A stretch of DNA of 64,000 nt. It comes from Zingiber officinale. Its lineage: Eukaryota > Streptophyta > Magnoliopsida > Zingiberales > Zingiberaceae. The notes under the pieces are model-generated. The model saw nothing but the letters and a program-made list of their open reading frames with translations. It ran no database searches and had not been told where the DNA came from. Both the position numbers and the translations under genes were made by a program. The DNA lies in assembly GCF_018446385.1 (NCBI RefSeq), contig NC_056005.1, positions 41,545,461 to 41,609,460 on the forward strand, in the 5' to 3' direction. How positions within the stretch are numbered: the first letter of the stretch is position 1; each line of letters opens with the position of its first letter. This document shows, in pieces, positions 23,146-36,166 of this stretch.

Positions 23146-23239
23146 GATTATAACGACCTGATTCAAAGTTATGTAAAGCATAATAATAATAAAGTATAGA
23201 ACTTAAGCATCAAATAAACTTATGCACATGTTCGGTGTT

Positions 23240-24579
23240 TGCTATTGGTGGAACCATGTTGATTGCATTTATGTTATGTGTACATGTGTCTGATATGTAC
23301 TGTTGGAAGAATCATGTCGATAATACCTATGTTGATGATCTTATGTGTCTAGTGTGATATTAGAGGTGTCATGTTGATTATACCTATGTTGTAGGATGTG
23401 TACGTGTGTGGTGTGTATGTGTCTGGTGTTGCTACTTATGATATTTGTTGTTTAGTAGACACCAGTTGGATTTACTCATATATCTAGATATAGGTATTAG
23501 ATAGATCATTATACTGGAGGTATTTATGATGATTGAGATATTGCATTGATGATGATTGTGTCAGTATCATGATTATTTACATTATATTTATTATTCATTG
23601 CATGCTGACAACCAAAGTCTCCCTTGTGGTGTGAGAGCATTATCAATCATACTTATTGCCCATTCAGCCACTGTGGGAGAGCGGTAGCTAGGAGTGGAGC
23701 TAGTTCTGTCGTGCTCACTTGGCCTCTCAGTGTTATACTCTGTCAGCCTCGACCACTCATGAGTAGTGGTATCTGGGGGGGTACAGTAATCAGGGGGCTA
23801 GAGATGTGAGTAGTCAGGGATCCTGATGCTATGTAGTTAGATAACTATGTAGCAAACTGTTCACCTCGACCGCTCTATAGTAGTATCTGGAGGGTAGTAC
23901 AATTGTCACAGACCCAAGGCTCTCGGCCATACAGGGGTCGTGGTGTTTGGAGAGGTGGCGGGGGTGACCATGTGGCATGGCTGCGCATTTGCATATGAAG
24001 CGCAATGCATCTGTGGATATATATTTGTATACATGACTAGTAGATACTAGCTACATGTGGTTGTGATATGTTGCACTTGTATGAGCTATGTTTATTGCAT
24101 ATGGTTGTCATGTTTCATACATGTCATTTATTATACATGTATATACTATCGGTTATATTGCTCAGGTGTTATGAGTAGGTTTGTTAATGATCTTTGGTGA
24201 GTTTACTGTTTATTAAACCATGTGTATTCAACCGGTTCGGGTATGTGCATTTATTATATCATTTACGATCTTGAAATTATATGTTAGTACCAGATTGGGT
24301 AAGTTCATTTACTATGACATTATGATCATGATACTATGTGTTGGATCCAGATTGAGTATGTACATTCATTATGTCAGTTTATGATCATGTTCTTATTTCT
24401 TTAATGAGACTATATATTTTGATCTCCATGTTTTATTTAGACCATGCACTATCTTGTCTATTACCCGCTGAGTGACCTGCACTCACCACCTCATTTGTGT
24501 ATTGTCTTTTCCTCAAGTAGCAGGTAGATGATTGTGGAGTGATTATGGAGTATTTTGTCTGTCGGCCCCATGTCACATC
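23240..24579 (+). mobile_element. Probable Ty3/Gypsy-like LTR, left part
   Basis: Non-coding sequence with repeated near-copies of GTGTCTGGTGT and CATGTTGAT early on. A region at 23600-23950 resembles Tekay/Del-type LTRs as I remember them (CCTCGACC, CTCTCAGTG, GGGTACAGTA). The stretch ends GGCCCCATGTCACATC, where Copia element 2 is inserted. The sequence resumes at 34213. The family call is from memory of LTR style and is uncertain. Confidence 0.4.
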
Positions 24580-26993
24580 TATTAGGATGTATACTAAAAG
24601 CCTATATTTTTGGATGAACATTTATATTTTGAAATAAGAATCACATTGGTCAAATGTCTGCATTTATGTTAAATGCAGTTGTCTATTTAATTTATATTGT
24701 AGATAATATGGTGTTTGGTGTAACATAGAAGATCATGTTATCAGTTCCTTATAAATTATAAATAGTAGCTCATAACCAAGACGGAATGGGGCAAACAATT
24801 GAAGTGGTTGTAGTGTAATTTGGTATTAGTTTATCTTAACTATAAAATTATACTAGTACACTCTGAGTGTATTAAGCAGAACCATTTGAGGTTATTCTTT
24901 TTATACTGACTGTAAAAAAGGAACAAGACCTCAGTTATTATGGATGTGTGTACTCTTAATCATGATATAATAACAAGCACGTATACTTAATATTTATTTT
25001 TTTAATTTATCAAAGGGTGAGATTTAATTCGTTAAATCAATAGGCCCGATAAGTTGGGAAATGATATTATTTATATGGTGTGTTGTTGATTAGAGAATAA
25101 AACTGCGTCCTAGTGATCTAGGTTGATGATGTCCCCTTGAGGAGCTCATAAGGATTGTCATGTAAACCTTGCAGGTGGACTTAGTCCGATATGACAATAA
25201 GATTGAGTGGTACTACTCTTGGAGCTAAATATTAATTAAGTGAGTTGTCAGTAACTCATTTAATTAGTGGACATTCGATATCTTAAACACAGGGAGACTA
25301 ACGCACTCATGATAGGAAGGAGCTCATATTGTAATATGGGATTGGTGTGGTAGTGCAATAATAACTCTTTAGTGGTATGAGTTATTATTGATGAACTTGA
25401 GTTGGGTGTTCGGGGTGAACACGGGAAGCTCAAGCTCATCAGGAGACCAAAACCAATTCCTCCTCTCGGTCTCTATTGTAGCCTCTTATTTATAAAGTCT
25501 TATATCTACCCAAAGTCCAGCTTCTTAACCAAGCTTAAGGGGCCAGCCAAGCCAAGCTCGAAGCTTAAGCTAGGGTCGGTCAAGCCTTGCTTGGTGCCCA
25601 AGCAAGGGGGTGACCATATCATAAGAGAAAAGGAAGTTTTATTGAAATAAAATTTTGATAAAGTTTTTCCTTTTATGATGTCATCCACATGGTTTTAAAA
25701 GAGAGTTTTAAATTTTAAAATCTTTCCTTTTATAGCTTTTCTACAAAGGATTAAAAAGAGAGATTTGAAGTCTTTCCTTATTTGTAGTTATCTATAATGT
25801 GAAAGAAATATTTTAATTTTTTTGATAAAATTTTCCTTTTTTGTAACCATGTTTTTTAACATAGAAGTTTTATTTTAAAATATTTTCTTTTATAGATATC
25901 CATAAAAGGATTTAAAAGAGAGAGATTTCAATTTATAAAACATTGCTTTTATAGCTATCCACAAAAAGGATTTTAGAAGAGAGATTTTAATTTTGTTTAA
26001 AATCTTTCCTTACTTGGAGCACAAGCTTGTGGCCGGCCATGCTATGATAGAAAAGGAAGTTTTATTTTTTGTTATAAAACTTTCCTTTTTTGCAATCACC
26101 AAGGATTATAAAAGAAGAGGAGATGGTGCCTTATGGTTGAACACACATCTCTTATTCCTCTTCTCTATTCCTTGTGGTCGGCTCTCCCTCTTCTCCCTTT
26201 CCTCTTCTTTGTGGCTGACGACATCAAGCCTTGGAGAGACATTGGTGGTCGGTTGCTTGAAGAAGAAGAAGAAAGAAGTGAAGGAGGTATTGCATCCTAG
26301 TATTCTTTGGTGGAAGGTGGCCAAAACTTGGAGGCGAAGGAAGAAGCTTGGGTAGATTTCATCTTGGTAGATCGTTGCCCACACGACGCCCAAGAGAATG
26401 AGAGGAATACAATAGAAGATCAAGAGGTCTATAAGCTATAAAAGGTATAACTAGTTATTTGTTTTCGCATCACAACTAGCTCATCCTTTTGTTTAGATCT
26501 TGAAAAACCAAACACAAGAGGTTATCGGTTTTAGGTTATCGTTTTGTTATCGATTTTATTTTTCGATTTCATGTTTTCGATATTGTGCTTCTATTGAGGT
26601 CTCTGTAGTTAAACCTAGTTTACTGTAAAAAGTTCTATATCTGTTTTCTTTGAAAGGATTTGTCTAGAAAGTGGTGGATGATATCATATCCAAGATGGCC
26701 TAGTGTCTCGCCATGTTTAACCTGGAAACTAATCTTTAAAATAGATATTTAATTAGCTTCTGTAATATGGTTTAACTTATGAAGAACACATCGGTTAAAC
26801 TTGGAGTAAAAATGTTAAGTATCATTTCCAATCTAAGTTTAATTTCTGAAGGGCAATTTGGATTAATAATGTTAAGCATCGTTTGCAATCCAAATTTAAC
26901 TTCAGTAGAGCACATGGGTAGCTAGGATAGTTCTATGCTTGTACAAATTTTTATACAGGGGAACTAGAATCGTATTCCGAGTAGTAACCAACA
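24580..26993 (+). repeat. 5' LTR of Copia element 2
   Basis: Begins TATTAGGATG (TG mutated to TA) and ends ACCAACA. A TATAAAAGAAG promoter motif is at 26107-26117. It aligns throughout with 31762-34207. Confidence 0.93.
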
Positions 26994-27900
26994 ATTGGTA
27001 TCAGAGCTAGATTTATGCCTCTGTGTATTTGGTTTTTAGTTTAATTATGCACATGTCATACATATTTTTGGCATAAAAATAGTAGGATGTGCAAATAGAT
27101 TAACTCTGTAGTTGTAGGCTCCAACTATTATGGCCTATTATGATTATGTGTGATTGAACGATCAGACATGTCGAGGGCATTTTATGTGTGTGCATGATTG
27201 TATTTATTAAATACAGCAAGAGCTGTATTAGTTTTAGGATTTTACATTTTGTTTGATCTAGACTTTATGTACATTCCTTTGTGGAATATAGGATTGATAT
27301 ATGTAAAATTTTATTTTTATCGCGGATCCTATCCTTGCGAGGCGTGGTGCTATTTGAGGACTAGAGGCGTAGTAGAAAAGGAAGCTCGATAGACACGATG
27401 ATATGAGCCCTAGGGTTGGCGGCTAGGTTTGACGACTGCTAGGGCTGGTGGTACACGGAGGACTGCTATGGATGAGGTCATAATAGTTGAAAATTTAGTT
27501 TTCATATTTATTGCCTTTTATGCTGTAATGTGCTGTGTTTGTGTGCTTATGTGCATGTTAAAATTCCTCGGTTCTAAAAACTAAGTGGGAGAGGAATTTA
27601 ATTAAATTCCACGGTCTCCATTACTGGTTTGTAAGTGATGCATTCAAACTTGCGCGTTGGCTCTAAGTGTCTTTCTCCGCATCGGATGAGTTTATTTGCA
27701 GATCACTAGATCAAACTTCCTTAATGGATGATTATAGGAAATTATTTAGGAGTGTGTGATCTTCTCCATCTGAAGGGGCACAATCCTATTTAATGGACTT
27801 AGTATCAAGTAATGGTATACATTTAGGTGCATTTAATAGTATCCTTCCCATCGAAGTCACTGCTATTATTTGTGTGACCGAAGAAAAATTAACTATTAAT

Positions 27901-28445
27901 TTGTCATAAAGCTAGGTAAAACCCCCTCTTACAAATGATTGAATTTGTATACGTCCACACTATCGTGCCATACAAAATTCATTGTGTTTGAGGTAATTTT
28001 ATTTGTCATAAAGTTAGGTTGACAAAATAAAATTAATTGGTAAAACCTCCTCTTACAAATGATTGAATTTGTATATGTCCACACTATCGTGGCATACAAA
28101 ATTCACGGTGTTTGAGGTAATAAAAGTTAGGTTGACAAGATAATTAATGGGTAAATCTCTCCTCTTACAAATGTTTGAATTTGTATACGTCCACACTATC
28201 GTAGTATATAAAATTCACGGTGTTTGAGGTGTTGATGAATTTAAATGATATTGTTTGAGAAATCAATATTATTTTAAATTCTAAGGTTTTGACCAAATAT
28301 TTGATCGAATACATGCCAACTATTAATTTTATTTATCATAAAGTTAGGTTAATAAGATAATTATTTGAATTTGTATACGTCCACACTATCATGACATACA
28401 AAATTCACGGTGTTTTGAGGAGTTGGTGAATTTAAATGATATTAA
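27901..28445 (+). repeat. Tandem repeats in the leader of Copia element 2
   Basis: The motif GAATTTGTATACGTCCACAC, followed by a CATACAAAATTCACGGTGTT-like part, occurs four times, starting at about 27941, 28065, 28177 and 28377 (spacings 124, 112 and 200 bp). Element 1 has a single copy at the corresponding place. The units lie between the primer-binding site and gag. Confidence 0.85.
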
Positions 28446-28504
28446 GGAATCAATATTATTTTAAGGTCTTGACCAAATATTTTGTGATTCTTAGGATTTT
28501 AAAT

Positions 28505-31500
28505 TGCTTTCAATCCCCTAGCTATTATATTAGAAGAAAACAAACTTACTAGTCCCAATTATATTGATTGGAAACAAAAGGTAGACTGTCCTCGTAAAAT
28601 TGAGCACAATAAAGGTGTATCTTATTCATTAGTTGTTGAAACATGTTTAGTGGTATTATCTACCGGTACCTGGTGTGTAGATACGAGAGCCACTTATCAT
28701 GTATGTAATTCATTGTAGGGGTTCCAGGAAACCCGACAACTATATGAAGGGGAAATCACCGTAAACATGGCCAATGCTACGAAAGTGGTGGTTGTTGCAG
28801 TGGGAGATGTTTATTTATCCTTTAGGAATAAAACATCGATTTTGAGAAATTACCTTAATGTACCATGTTTTAGAAAGAATTTGATTTTAGTTTCTAAATT
28901 ATTTAAGGATGGATACTCTATTTCTTTTGATGGCAAAGTGATTGTCAAGAAAAATAGGGAGATTGTCTGTTCTGGTACATTGGTTGACAATTTATTCTAA
29001 ATCTAATAACTCCCACAATGCAACAAATGAAAATTAACAACACATCTTCTAATTCAAATAAGAGAAAGCAGCCTTCGGAAATGAACCAAACATATCTTTG
29101 GGATCTAAGGCTAGGTCATATTAACTTGAGTAGGATTCAAAGGTTAATAGCCGATGGACTTTTGGGTTCATTGGTGGTGAAAAACTTTCCAACCTGCGAG
29201 TCTTGCTTGGAAGGAAAAATGACCAAGAGACCTTTTAAAGCTAAGGGGTATAGAGCCACAGATGTGTTAGAATTGGTTCATTATGATTTGTGTGGACCTA
29301 TGACTATCCAGGCAAGAGGTGGTTTTGAATATTTTATCTCTTTTATAGACGACTATTCGATATACGAGTACATTTACTTGATGCGCTGCAAGTCTGAGTA
29401 CTTTGATAAGTTCAAAGAGTACAAGGCTGATGTGGAGAAACGTCATGGTAAAAGTATCAAGACACTATGGTCTGATCGTAGTGGCAAGTACCTCTCAGGA
29501 AAGTTTAGGAATTACTTATCAGAGGTTGGGATTCAATCCCAATTGTCTACACCTGGTACACCCCAACAAGAATGGTATGACAGAACAAAGGAATAAGACT
29601 CTTATAGAAATGGTTAGATCGATGATGAGTTATTCTGAATTACCAAATTCATTCTGGGGATATACTATAGAAACGGTAGTGTACATTCTGAACTTGGTAC
29701 CTTCTAAATCAGTACCCTCTACTCCCACAGAATTATGGAATGGGCGTAAGCCTAGTCTAAGACATGTTTGGATTTGGAGCAGTCTAACACATATGCTGAA
29801 GGGAGATGCTAATAAGTTGAAATCTCGTATAGAAGTTCGCTTATTTGTGGTTTATCCTAAAGGAACGAAAGATGGTTTATTTTATAGTCCTAAAGATCAG
29901 AAGGTCATTGTTAGCACCAATGTCCGATTTTTAGAAGAAGACTATGTAATGAACCACAAGCCCATGAGTAAAATTATTCTTGAGGAAATTAGAGAAGATA
30001 CATATAATTTAGTATCAACTGTACAAGATGAGATACCATAAGAAACTGCAACACATGTCACAAATGATGCACGATTACAAGAAGTACCTCGTCGTAGTGG
30101 GAGGGTTATTAGGCAACCTGATAGATTCATATTTTTGGGAGAGTCTTCTGACTTAATCCTTGGTGAACATGAACTTGATTCCCGGACATATGATGAAGCA
30201 CTCCAAGAAAAAGATGCAGCATCTTGCCAAAGTGCAATGAACTCTGAGATAGAATTTATGTATTCTAATCAGGTCTGGGAGTTTGTAGAACCACCAAATG
30301 GTGTAAAAGCCATTGGGCGTAAATGGGTCTACAAAAGAAAAGGAGGGATAGATGGGAAGGTGAAAACTTTCAAAGCAAGGCTTATTGCAAAAGGGTATAC
30401 TCAGAAAGAGAGAATCGATTATGAGGAAACATTTTCGTCGGTAGACATGCTTAAGTCTATTCGGATTCTTTTATCTATTACTGCTCATATGGATTATGAG
30501 AATTGATAAATGGATGTCAAGACAGCTTTCCTTATTGGAAGTCTTGAAGAAAACATCCATATGAAGAAACTAGAGGGATTCATTGCGAAGGGCAAAGGGC
30601 ATCTTCTATGTAAGCTCAATCGGTCTATGGACTAAAGCAAGTTTCGAGATCTTGTAACATCTGGTTTAATGAAGTTTTCCAGTCTTATGGATTCATTCAG
30701 TGTCCGAATAAGTCTTGTGTATATAAGAAGCATAACGAAAACATGGTGGTATTTCTTGTACTATATGTAGATGATATTTTGCTCATTGGCAACAATGTCA
30801 AAATGTTGTTAAAAGTAAGGGTATGGTTGTCCAAGTGTTTTGATATGAAGGACTTGGGATAATGTGGGCATATTCTTGGGATCAAAGTAATAAGGAGTTG
30901 CAAGAAAAGGATATTGTCCTTATCCCAAGCTTCATACATCAATACTATCCTAGCTCGTTTTAGCATGCAAAACTCCAAGAAAGGTTTTCTACCTTTTCGA
31001 TATGGAATATCCTTATCTAAAGAGATGTCTCCTCAAACATCAAAGGAGATAAAGGAAATGAAGGTGGTTCCTTATGCTTCGGCTGTAGGAAGCCTAATGT
31101 ATGCAATACTATGTACGAGACTGGGTATCTATTTTGCCGTGGGCATGGATAGCATATATCAAAGTCACCCAGGACCGGGACACTGGATACCGTAAAGCAT
31201 ATATTAAAATACCTGAGAAGGACTAGAGATTATATGCTAGTTTATAAGGCAGATGATTTGCTCCCTATATGTTACACGGATTCGGACTGATAGGGACAAT
31301 AGTAAGTCGACCTCGGGTTTTGTGTTTACTTTAGGAGGTGGAGTCATAGCATGGAGGAGTGTTAAGAAAAAATGTGTTTCAGACTCCACCATGGAAGCTG
31401 AGTATGTGACAGCGTCTGAGGCAACCAAAGAAATTGTATGGCTCAGAAACTTATTGATGGATTTAGATGTGATTCCTGGTTTGCCAAAATTATCATCATG

Positions 31501-31735
31501 ATAATAATGGTGCAGTAGCAAACTCGAAGGAACCACGAGCCCATAAGGCAAGTAAACACATTGAGCGCAAGTACCACCCGATACGAGACATCGTAATACA
31601 AAGAGAAGTTGTTGTCGCCAAGATTGCATCAGATGATAACCTGGCAAATCCTTTCACTAAGGCCTTTTCAGCAAGAGCTTTTGATGGGCATGTTGAGGGG
31701 ATGGGAATCAGATGTATGGCAGCATATATGTCAGC
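28505..31735 (+). pseudogene. Gag-Pol remnant of Copia element 2
   Basis: The gag start (LTSPNYIDWK near 28550) is joined directly to sequence just after the zinc knuckle (DCPRK), then the protease region VDTRA (DTGA altered) and 28767-29000. Integrase occupies 29018-29596 and continues one frame on to 30041. It keeps CESC but has WDLRLGH where WHLRLGH is usual, and SDRSGKY for SDRGGEY. RT occupies 30135-30506, broken by TGA TAA at 30504-30509; the catalytic YVDD is at about 30765. RNase H appears at 30914-31195 and 31253-31501 in separate frames, and the C-terminal LANPFTKAF near 31645. The element cannot encode its own proteins. Confidence 0.88.
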
Positions 31736-31761
31736 ATAGTCTTTTAGTATAAGTGGGAGAT

Positions 31762-34207
31762 TGTTAGAATGTATACTAAAAGCCTAGATTTTTGTATGAA
31801 CATTTATAATTTGAAATAAGAATCACATTGGTCAAATGTCTGCATTTATGTTAAATGTAGTTGTCCATTTAATTTATATTATAGATAACATAATGTTTGG
31901 GGTGACATAGAAGATCATGTTATCAGTTCCTTATAAATTATAAATAGTAGCTTATAACCAAGATGGAATGGGACAAACCATTGGAGTGGTTGTAGTGTAA
32001 TTTGATATTAGTTTATCTTAACTATAAAATTATACTAGTACACTCTGAGTGTATTGAGCAGTACCATTTGAGGTTGTTCTTTTTATACTGACTGTAAAAA
32101 AGGAACAGGACCTCTGTTATTATGGATGTGCGTACTCTTAATCAGGATATAATAATAAGCACGTATACTTAATATTTATTTCTTTAATTTATCAAAGGGT
32201 GAGATTTAGTTCATTAAATCAATAGGCCCGATAAGTTGGGAAATGATATTATTTATATGGTGTGTTATTGATTATAGAATGAAACTGTGTCCTAGTGATC
32301 TAGGTTGATGATGTCCCCTTGAGGAGCTCATAAGGATTGTCATGTAAACCCTGCAGGTGGACTTAGTCCGACATGACAATAAGGTTGAGTGGTACTACTC
32401 TTGGAGCTAAATATTAATTAAGTGAGTTGTCAGTAACTCATTTAATTAGTGGGCATTCGATATCTTAAACACATGGAGACTAACGCACTCATGATAGGAA
32501 GGAGCCCATATTGTAATATGGGATTGGTGCGATAGTGCAATAATAACTCTTTAGTGGTATGAGTTATTATTGATGAACTTGAGTTGGGTGTTCAGGGTAA
32601 ACACGGGAAGCTCAAGCTCATCGGGAGACCAAAACCAATTCCTCCTCTCGGTCCCTGTTGTAGCTTCTTATTTATAAAGCCTTATATCTACCCAAAGTCC
32701 AGCTTCTAAACCAAGCTTAAGGGCCGACCACATCCTTGCTTGGAACCCAAGCAAGGGGTCGACCAAGCCAAGCTTGGACCTCAAGCTAGGGCCGACCAAG
32801 CCTTGCTTGGTGCCCAAGCAAGGGGGCCAGCCATATCAAAAGAGAAAAGGAACTTTTATTAAAAATAAAATTTTGATAAAGTCTTTCCTTTTATGATGCC
32901 ATCCAATGGTTTTAAAAGAGAGTTTTAAATTTTAAAATCTTTCCTTTTATAGCTTTTCTACAAAGGATTAAAAAGAGAGATTTGAAATCTTTCTTTATTT
33001 GTAGTTATCTATAATGTGAAAGAAATATTTTAATTTTTTTAATAAAACTTTCCTTTTTTGTAGCCATGTTTTAAAAGAGAAGTTTTATTTTAAAATCTTT
33101 TCTTTTATAGATATCCATAAAAGGATTTAAAAAATAGAGATTTTAATTTATAAAACATTCCTTTTATAGCTATCCACAAAAAGGATTTTAGAAAAGAGAT
33201 TTTAATTTTGTTTAAAATCTTTCCTTCCTTGAAGCACAAGCTTGTGGTCGGTCATGCCATGATAGAAAAGGAAGTTTTATTTTTTGTTATAAAACTTTCC
33301 TTTTTTGCAATCACCAAGGATTATAAAAGAAGAGAAGGTGGTGCCTTATGGTTGAACACACATCTCTTATTCCTCTTCTCTATTCCTTGTGGTCGGCTCT
33401 CCCTCTTCTCCCTTTCCTCTTCTTTGTGGCCGACGACATCAAGCCTTGGAGAGACATTGGTGGTCGGTTGCTTAAAGAAGAAGAAGAAAGAAGTCAAGGA
33501 GGTATTGCATCCTAGTATTCTTTGGTGGAATGTGGCCGAAACTTGGAAGCAAAGGAAGAAGCTTGGGTGGATTTCATCTTGGTAGATCGTCGCCCACACG
33601 ACGTCCAAGAGATGGAGAGGATACAACAAAAGATCAAGAAGTCTATAAGCCACAAAAGGTATAACTAGTTATTTGTTTTCGCATCATGCCTAGCTCATCC
33701 TGTTGTATAGATCTTGAAAAACCAAACACAAGAGGTTATTAGTTTTAGGTTATCGTTTTGTTATTGATTTTATTTTTTGATTTCATGTTTTCGATATTGT
33801 GCTTCTATTGAGGTCTCTATAGTTAAACCTAGTTTACTGTAAAAAGTTAAATATCTGATTTCTTTGAAAGGCTTTATTTAGGAAGTGGTGGATGATCCCA
33901 TACCCAAGAAGACCTAGTGTCTCGCCATGTTTAACTTGGAAGCCGATTTTTGAAATAGATATTTAATTAGCTTCTGTAATATGGTTTAACTTATGAATAA
34001 CACATCGGTTAAACATGGAGTAAAAATGTTAAGTATCATTTCTAATCCAAGTTTAACTTCTGAAGGGCAATTTGGATTAATAATATTAAGCATCGTTTGC
34101 AATCCAAATTTAACTTCAGTAAAGCACATGGGTAGCTAGGATAGTTCTATGCTTATATAAAATTTTGTACAGGAAAACTAGAACGGTATTCTGAGTAGCA
34201 ACCAATA
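31762..34207 (+). repeat. 3' LTR of Copia element 2
   Basis: Begins TGTTAGAATG and ends ACCAATA. A TATAAAAGAAG motif is at 33322-33332. It contains an extra segment relative to the 5' LTR around 32720-32770 with repeated CCAAGC words. The TSD ACATC follows directly. Confidence 0.93.
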
Positions 34208-34212
34208 ACATC

Positions 34213-34646
34213 GGAGGATGGTTTTGGGTTTTGCTTCTTACTTTACTTGTTTTACAAATTTGTGAGCTTGGAATTGTATTACTTCAATTTTGTTTTAGAG
34301 TTTTACTATGTTTGTATATGGTATTTATCTTGTAGTGGTTGTGTGTAAAGCCTAAATGGCTAGCAGTTTGTCGTTCTTGATTTATGGGCTTTCTTTTCGT
34401 TTTCCGTTGTATTTTTAATACAGTTGTGTGAGTTATTTATTATACAACTACATGGTTGTGATCATTTTGTTCCAGCCGAGTGGGTCGTGTATATAACTGC
34501 ATGGTTGTGTATGTTCCAGCCGTGTGGGTTGTTGATTATATCTTGTGAGTAGTCGTGTGACATTGTATATATGATTCATATTGTCACCGTTACAGGGGAG
34601 ATGTTATCCGTTTGACATGCAAAGACTCCTCTGGGGCATGACAGAT
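34213..34646 (+). mobile_element. Probable Ty3/Gypsy-like LTR, right part
   Basis: Continues the sequence cut at 24579 by Copia element 2. It holds two near-copies of CATGGTTGTG...TTCCAGCCG (about 34450 and 34500) and ends GGGGCATGACA at about 34644, compatible with an LTR terminus. No coding sequence is present. Confidence 0.4.
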
Positions 34647-34899
34647 ATTTTGTAAGCATCTACCATTGTTCCCATAAGGTATTCTTAGGAAAAACATTTA
34701 ATGTGTACCTGATGATATCGAGGTTCTCCACTTTCTGACCAATCATGTGTAGTCCATTGAGAATCTATATCCGTGGGACCGGCTCTAGGGGGGCCGCTGA
34801 TGTGGCGGTTCCACATTTATGTGTAGTCCATTGAGAAGATCTTGGATTTTGGCATGAAGCTAGCTTGCTAACTCTCCTTCCTGCATTTTTATATTATAT
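34647..34899. other. Short unassigned segment
   Basis: A 250-bp stretch in which TGTGTAGTCCATTGAGAA occurs twice (about 34750 and 34822). I tested the minus strand for exons and found stop codons in every frame. No function is assigned. Confidence 0.35.
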
Positions 34900-36166
34900 A
34901 TAGAGAGTAAAAGAAAATAAACAGTTGACACAAGTTAGTTTTACTTGGTTTGAAACCTATGACGACTCTATTCCAAGGCCCGCAATCGTCGAATGCTTTT
35001 GTTAGGAAATTCACTATCAAATCCAAATAAGTACAAGTGAGAAATTATAATATTAAAACATCTATAAAGTAAAGTATATTGACAACTATAGATCTGAAGA
35101 TTCTTGTGTTAGGTCATCGGAGCAGTGTTACAACGTCGTTGCGGCTTTTCTGAGCAGTGTGTAAGAGCAAAAGTCATTCGGATTGATGTATTCAAGGTGT
35201 TGGTCGAACCCTCCTTTTATAGCTCCATCCGGGGGCCTGGACCCACCCCTGGGCACCTCTACTGGATTGACATGGGGTGCCCTCATTGAAACTTGTCTGG
35301 GTGCCTAAACTGATGACGTAGGTGGGCCAGTCGATGCGCTCCAACTCATCCTATGGATGAAGTTTTGCTAGTCCGGGCGCTTAGAGCAACTCCGACCGCC
35401 TGGACCGTCTGTTTGCCCAAGGTGACAAAGGCTAGCCGCCCAAGCTCACCCTTGTAGCCACTGATCTAGATGCTTGGAGTACCTCCGGGCTCTCGGAAGT
35501 CCAGATGCTCGGATGTTCGGACGCCTGGACAAGCTCCAAGCATTGGGAGCCCTCTTTCCAGCCACCTTTCACTTTTAAACACTTGCACTACAGAGTTATA
35601 AATAAAGCAGGATAAATTTTGATAGTCTCCGAACTGTCCGGTCCTAACTTTGAATTTCACTGAAACTCTAGGTTGGACCGACACCTACTGTTCCTCTATG
35701 GGAAACAACTCGTCCTCCTACTACTCTCAGGAGAGATTACCTTTTGCCAAACCAGTCCTCTAGACCGTTTGCACTTTTTCTCTGCATCCAACATCTCAAG
35801 ACTTTCCGCTTGACGTCCGAACCCTGACCTATCCAATCTTCCGCCTATTGTCCACGACCCCCAAGACATTCACCTAGTGTCCTCGATCCTAGAATCTCAT
35901 TCGATATCTTTGACCTACTAAGACTTTGTCCAATCCCATAGACCAGGATTTCATTGTTTAGTCGCAACTAGGACCTTCCACCTGCATAGTATCCACTAGG
36001 ACTTCTTTGTCTAACCTCAATTATGACTTTCACGTTGCCTAAGATCGATTAGGACTTTCTTGCACATTCAGTTAGACTTATTAGATTACAACACAGCTTA
36101 ACTTTGAACCTTTGCCAAATATCAAAACACAAGTTTGATTAGCTAATGCTTCCAGCACCAATAACA
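34900..36166 (-). mobile_element. 5'-truncated reverse LTR, Sirevirus-like family
   Basis: Third member of the reverse LTR family seen at 5888-7216 and 21915-23131. It shares the blocks GGTTTGAAAC, TTCACTATCA, CTGAAACTCTAGGTTG and AGGACTTTC in order. In element orientation it starts TGTTATTGGTGCTGG at 36166. The opposite end, with the C-rich motif, is missing at about 34900. Confidence 0.65.

Larger units (their letters stand above)
24580..34207 (+). mobile_element. Copia element 2, structurally complete, 2.4-kb LTRs
   Basis: A 9,628-bp plus-strand element related to element 1. The 5' LTR is 24580-26993 (2,414 bp) and the 3' LTR is 31762-34207 (2,446 bp). The primer-binding site TGGTATCAGAGC is at 26996-27007 and the polypurine tract AAGTGGGAGAT ends at 31761. 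An exact 5-bp TSD, ACATC, lies at 24575-24579 and 34208-34212. The coding region has lost part of gag, including the zinc knuckle, and contains stops and frameshifts. The leader carries tandem repeats not seen in element 1. Confidence 0.95.

Noticed and set aside
26106-26423. 105-codon minus-strand frame (also 33321-33653)
   Set aside because: Repeated in both LTRs of element 2 and made of simple Lys/Phe-rich text; not coding.
27941-28430. CRISPR-like direct repeats with spacers
   Set aside because: Only four uneven units inside a Copia leader in a plant genome; no CRISPR biology applies. The same holds for the array at 39150-41000.
34647-34899. Possible host exon on the minus strand (text like a coiled protein)
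   Set aside because: Every frame meets a stop within a few codons of the candidate acceptor; no splice chain.
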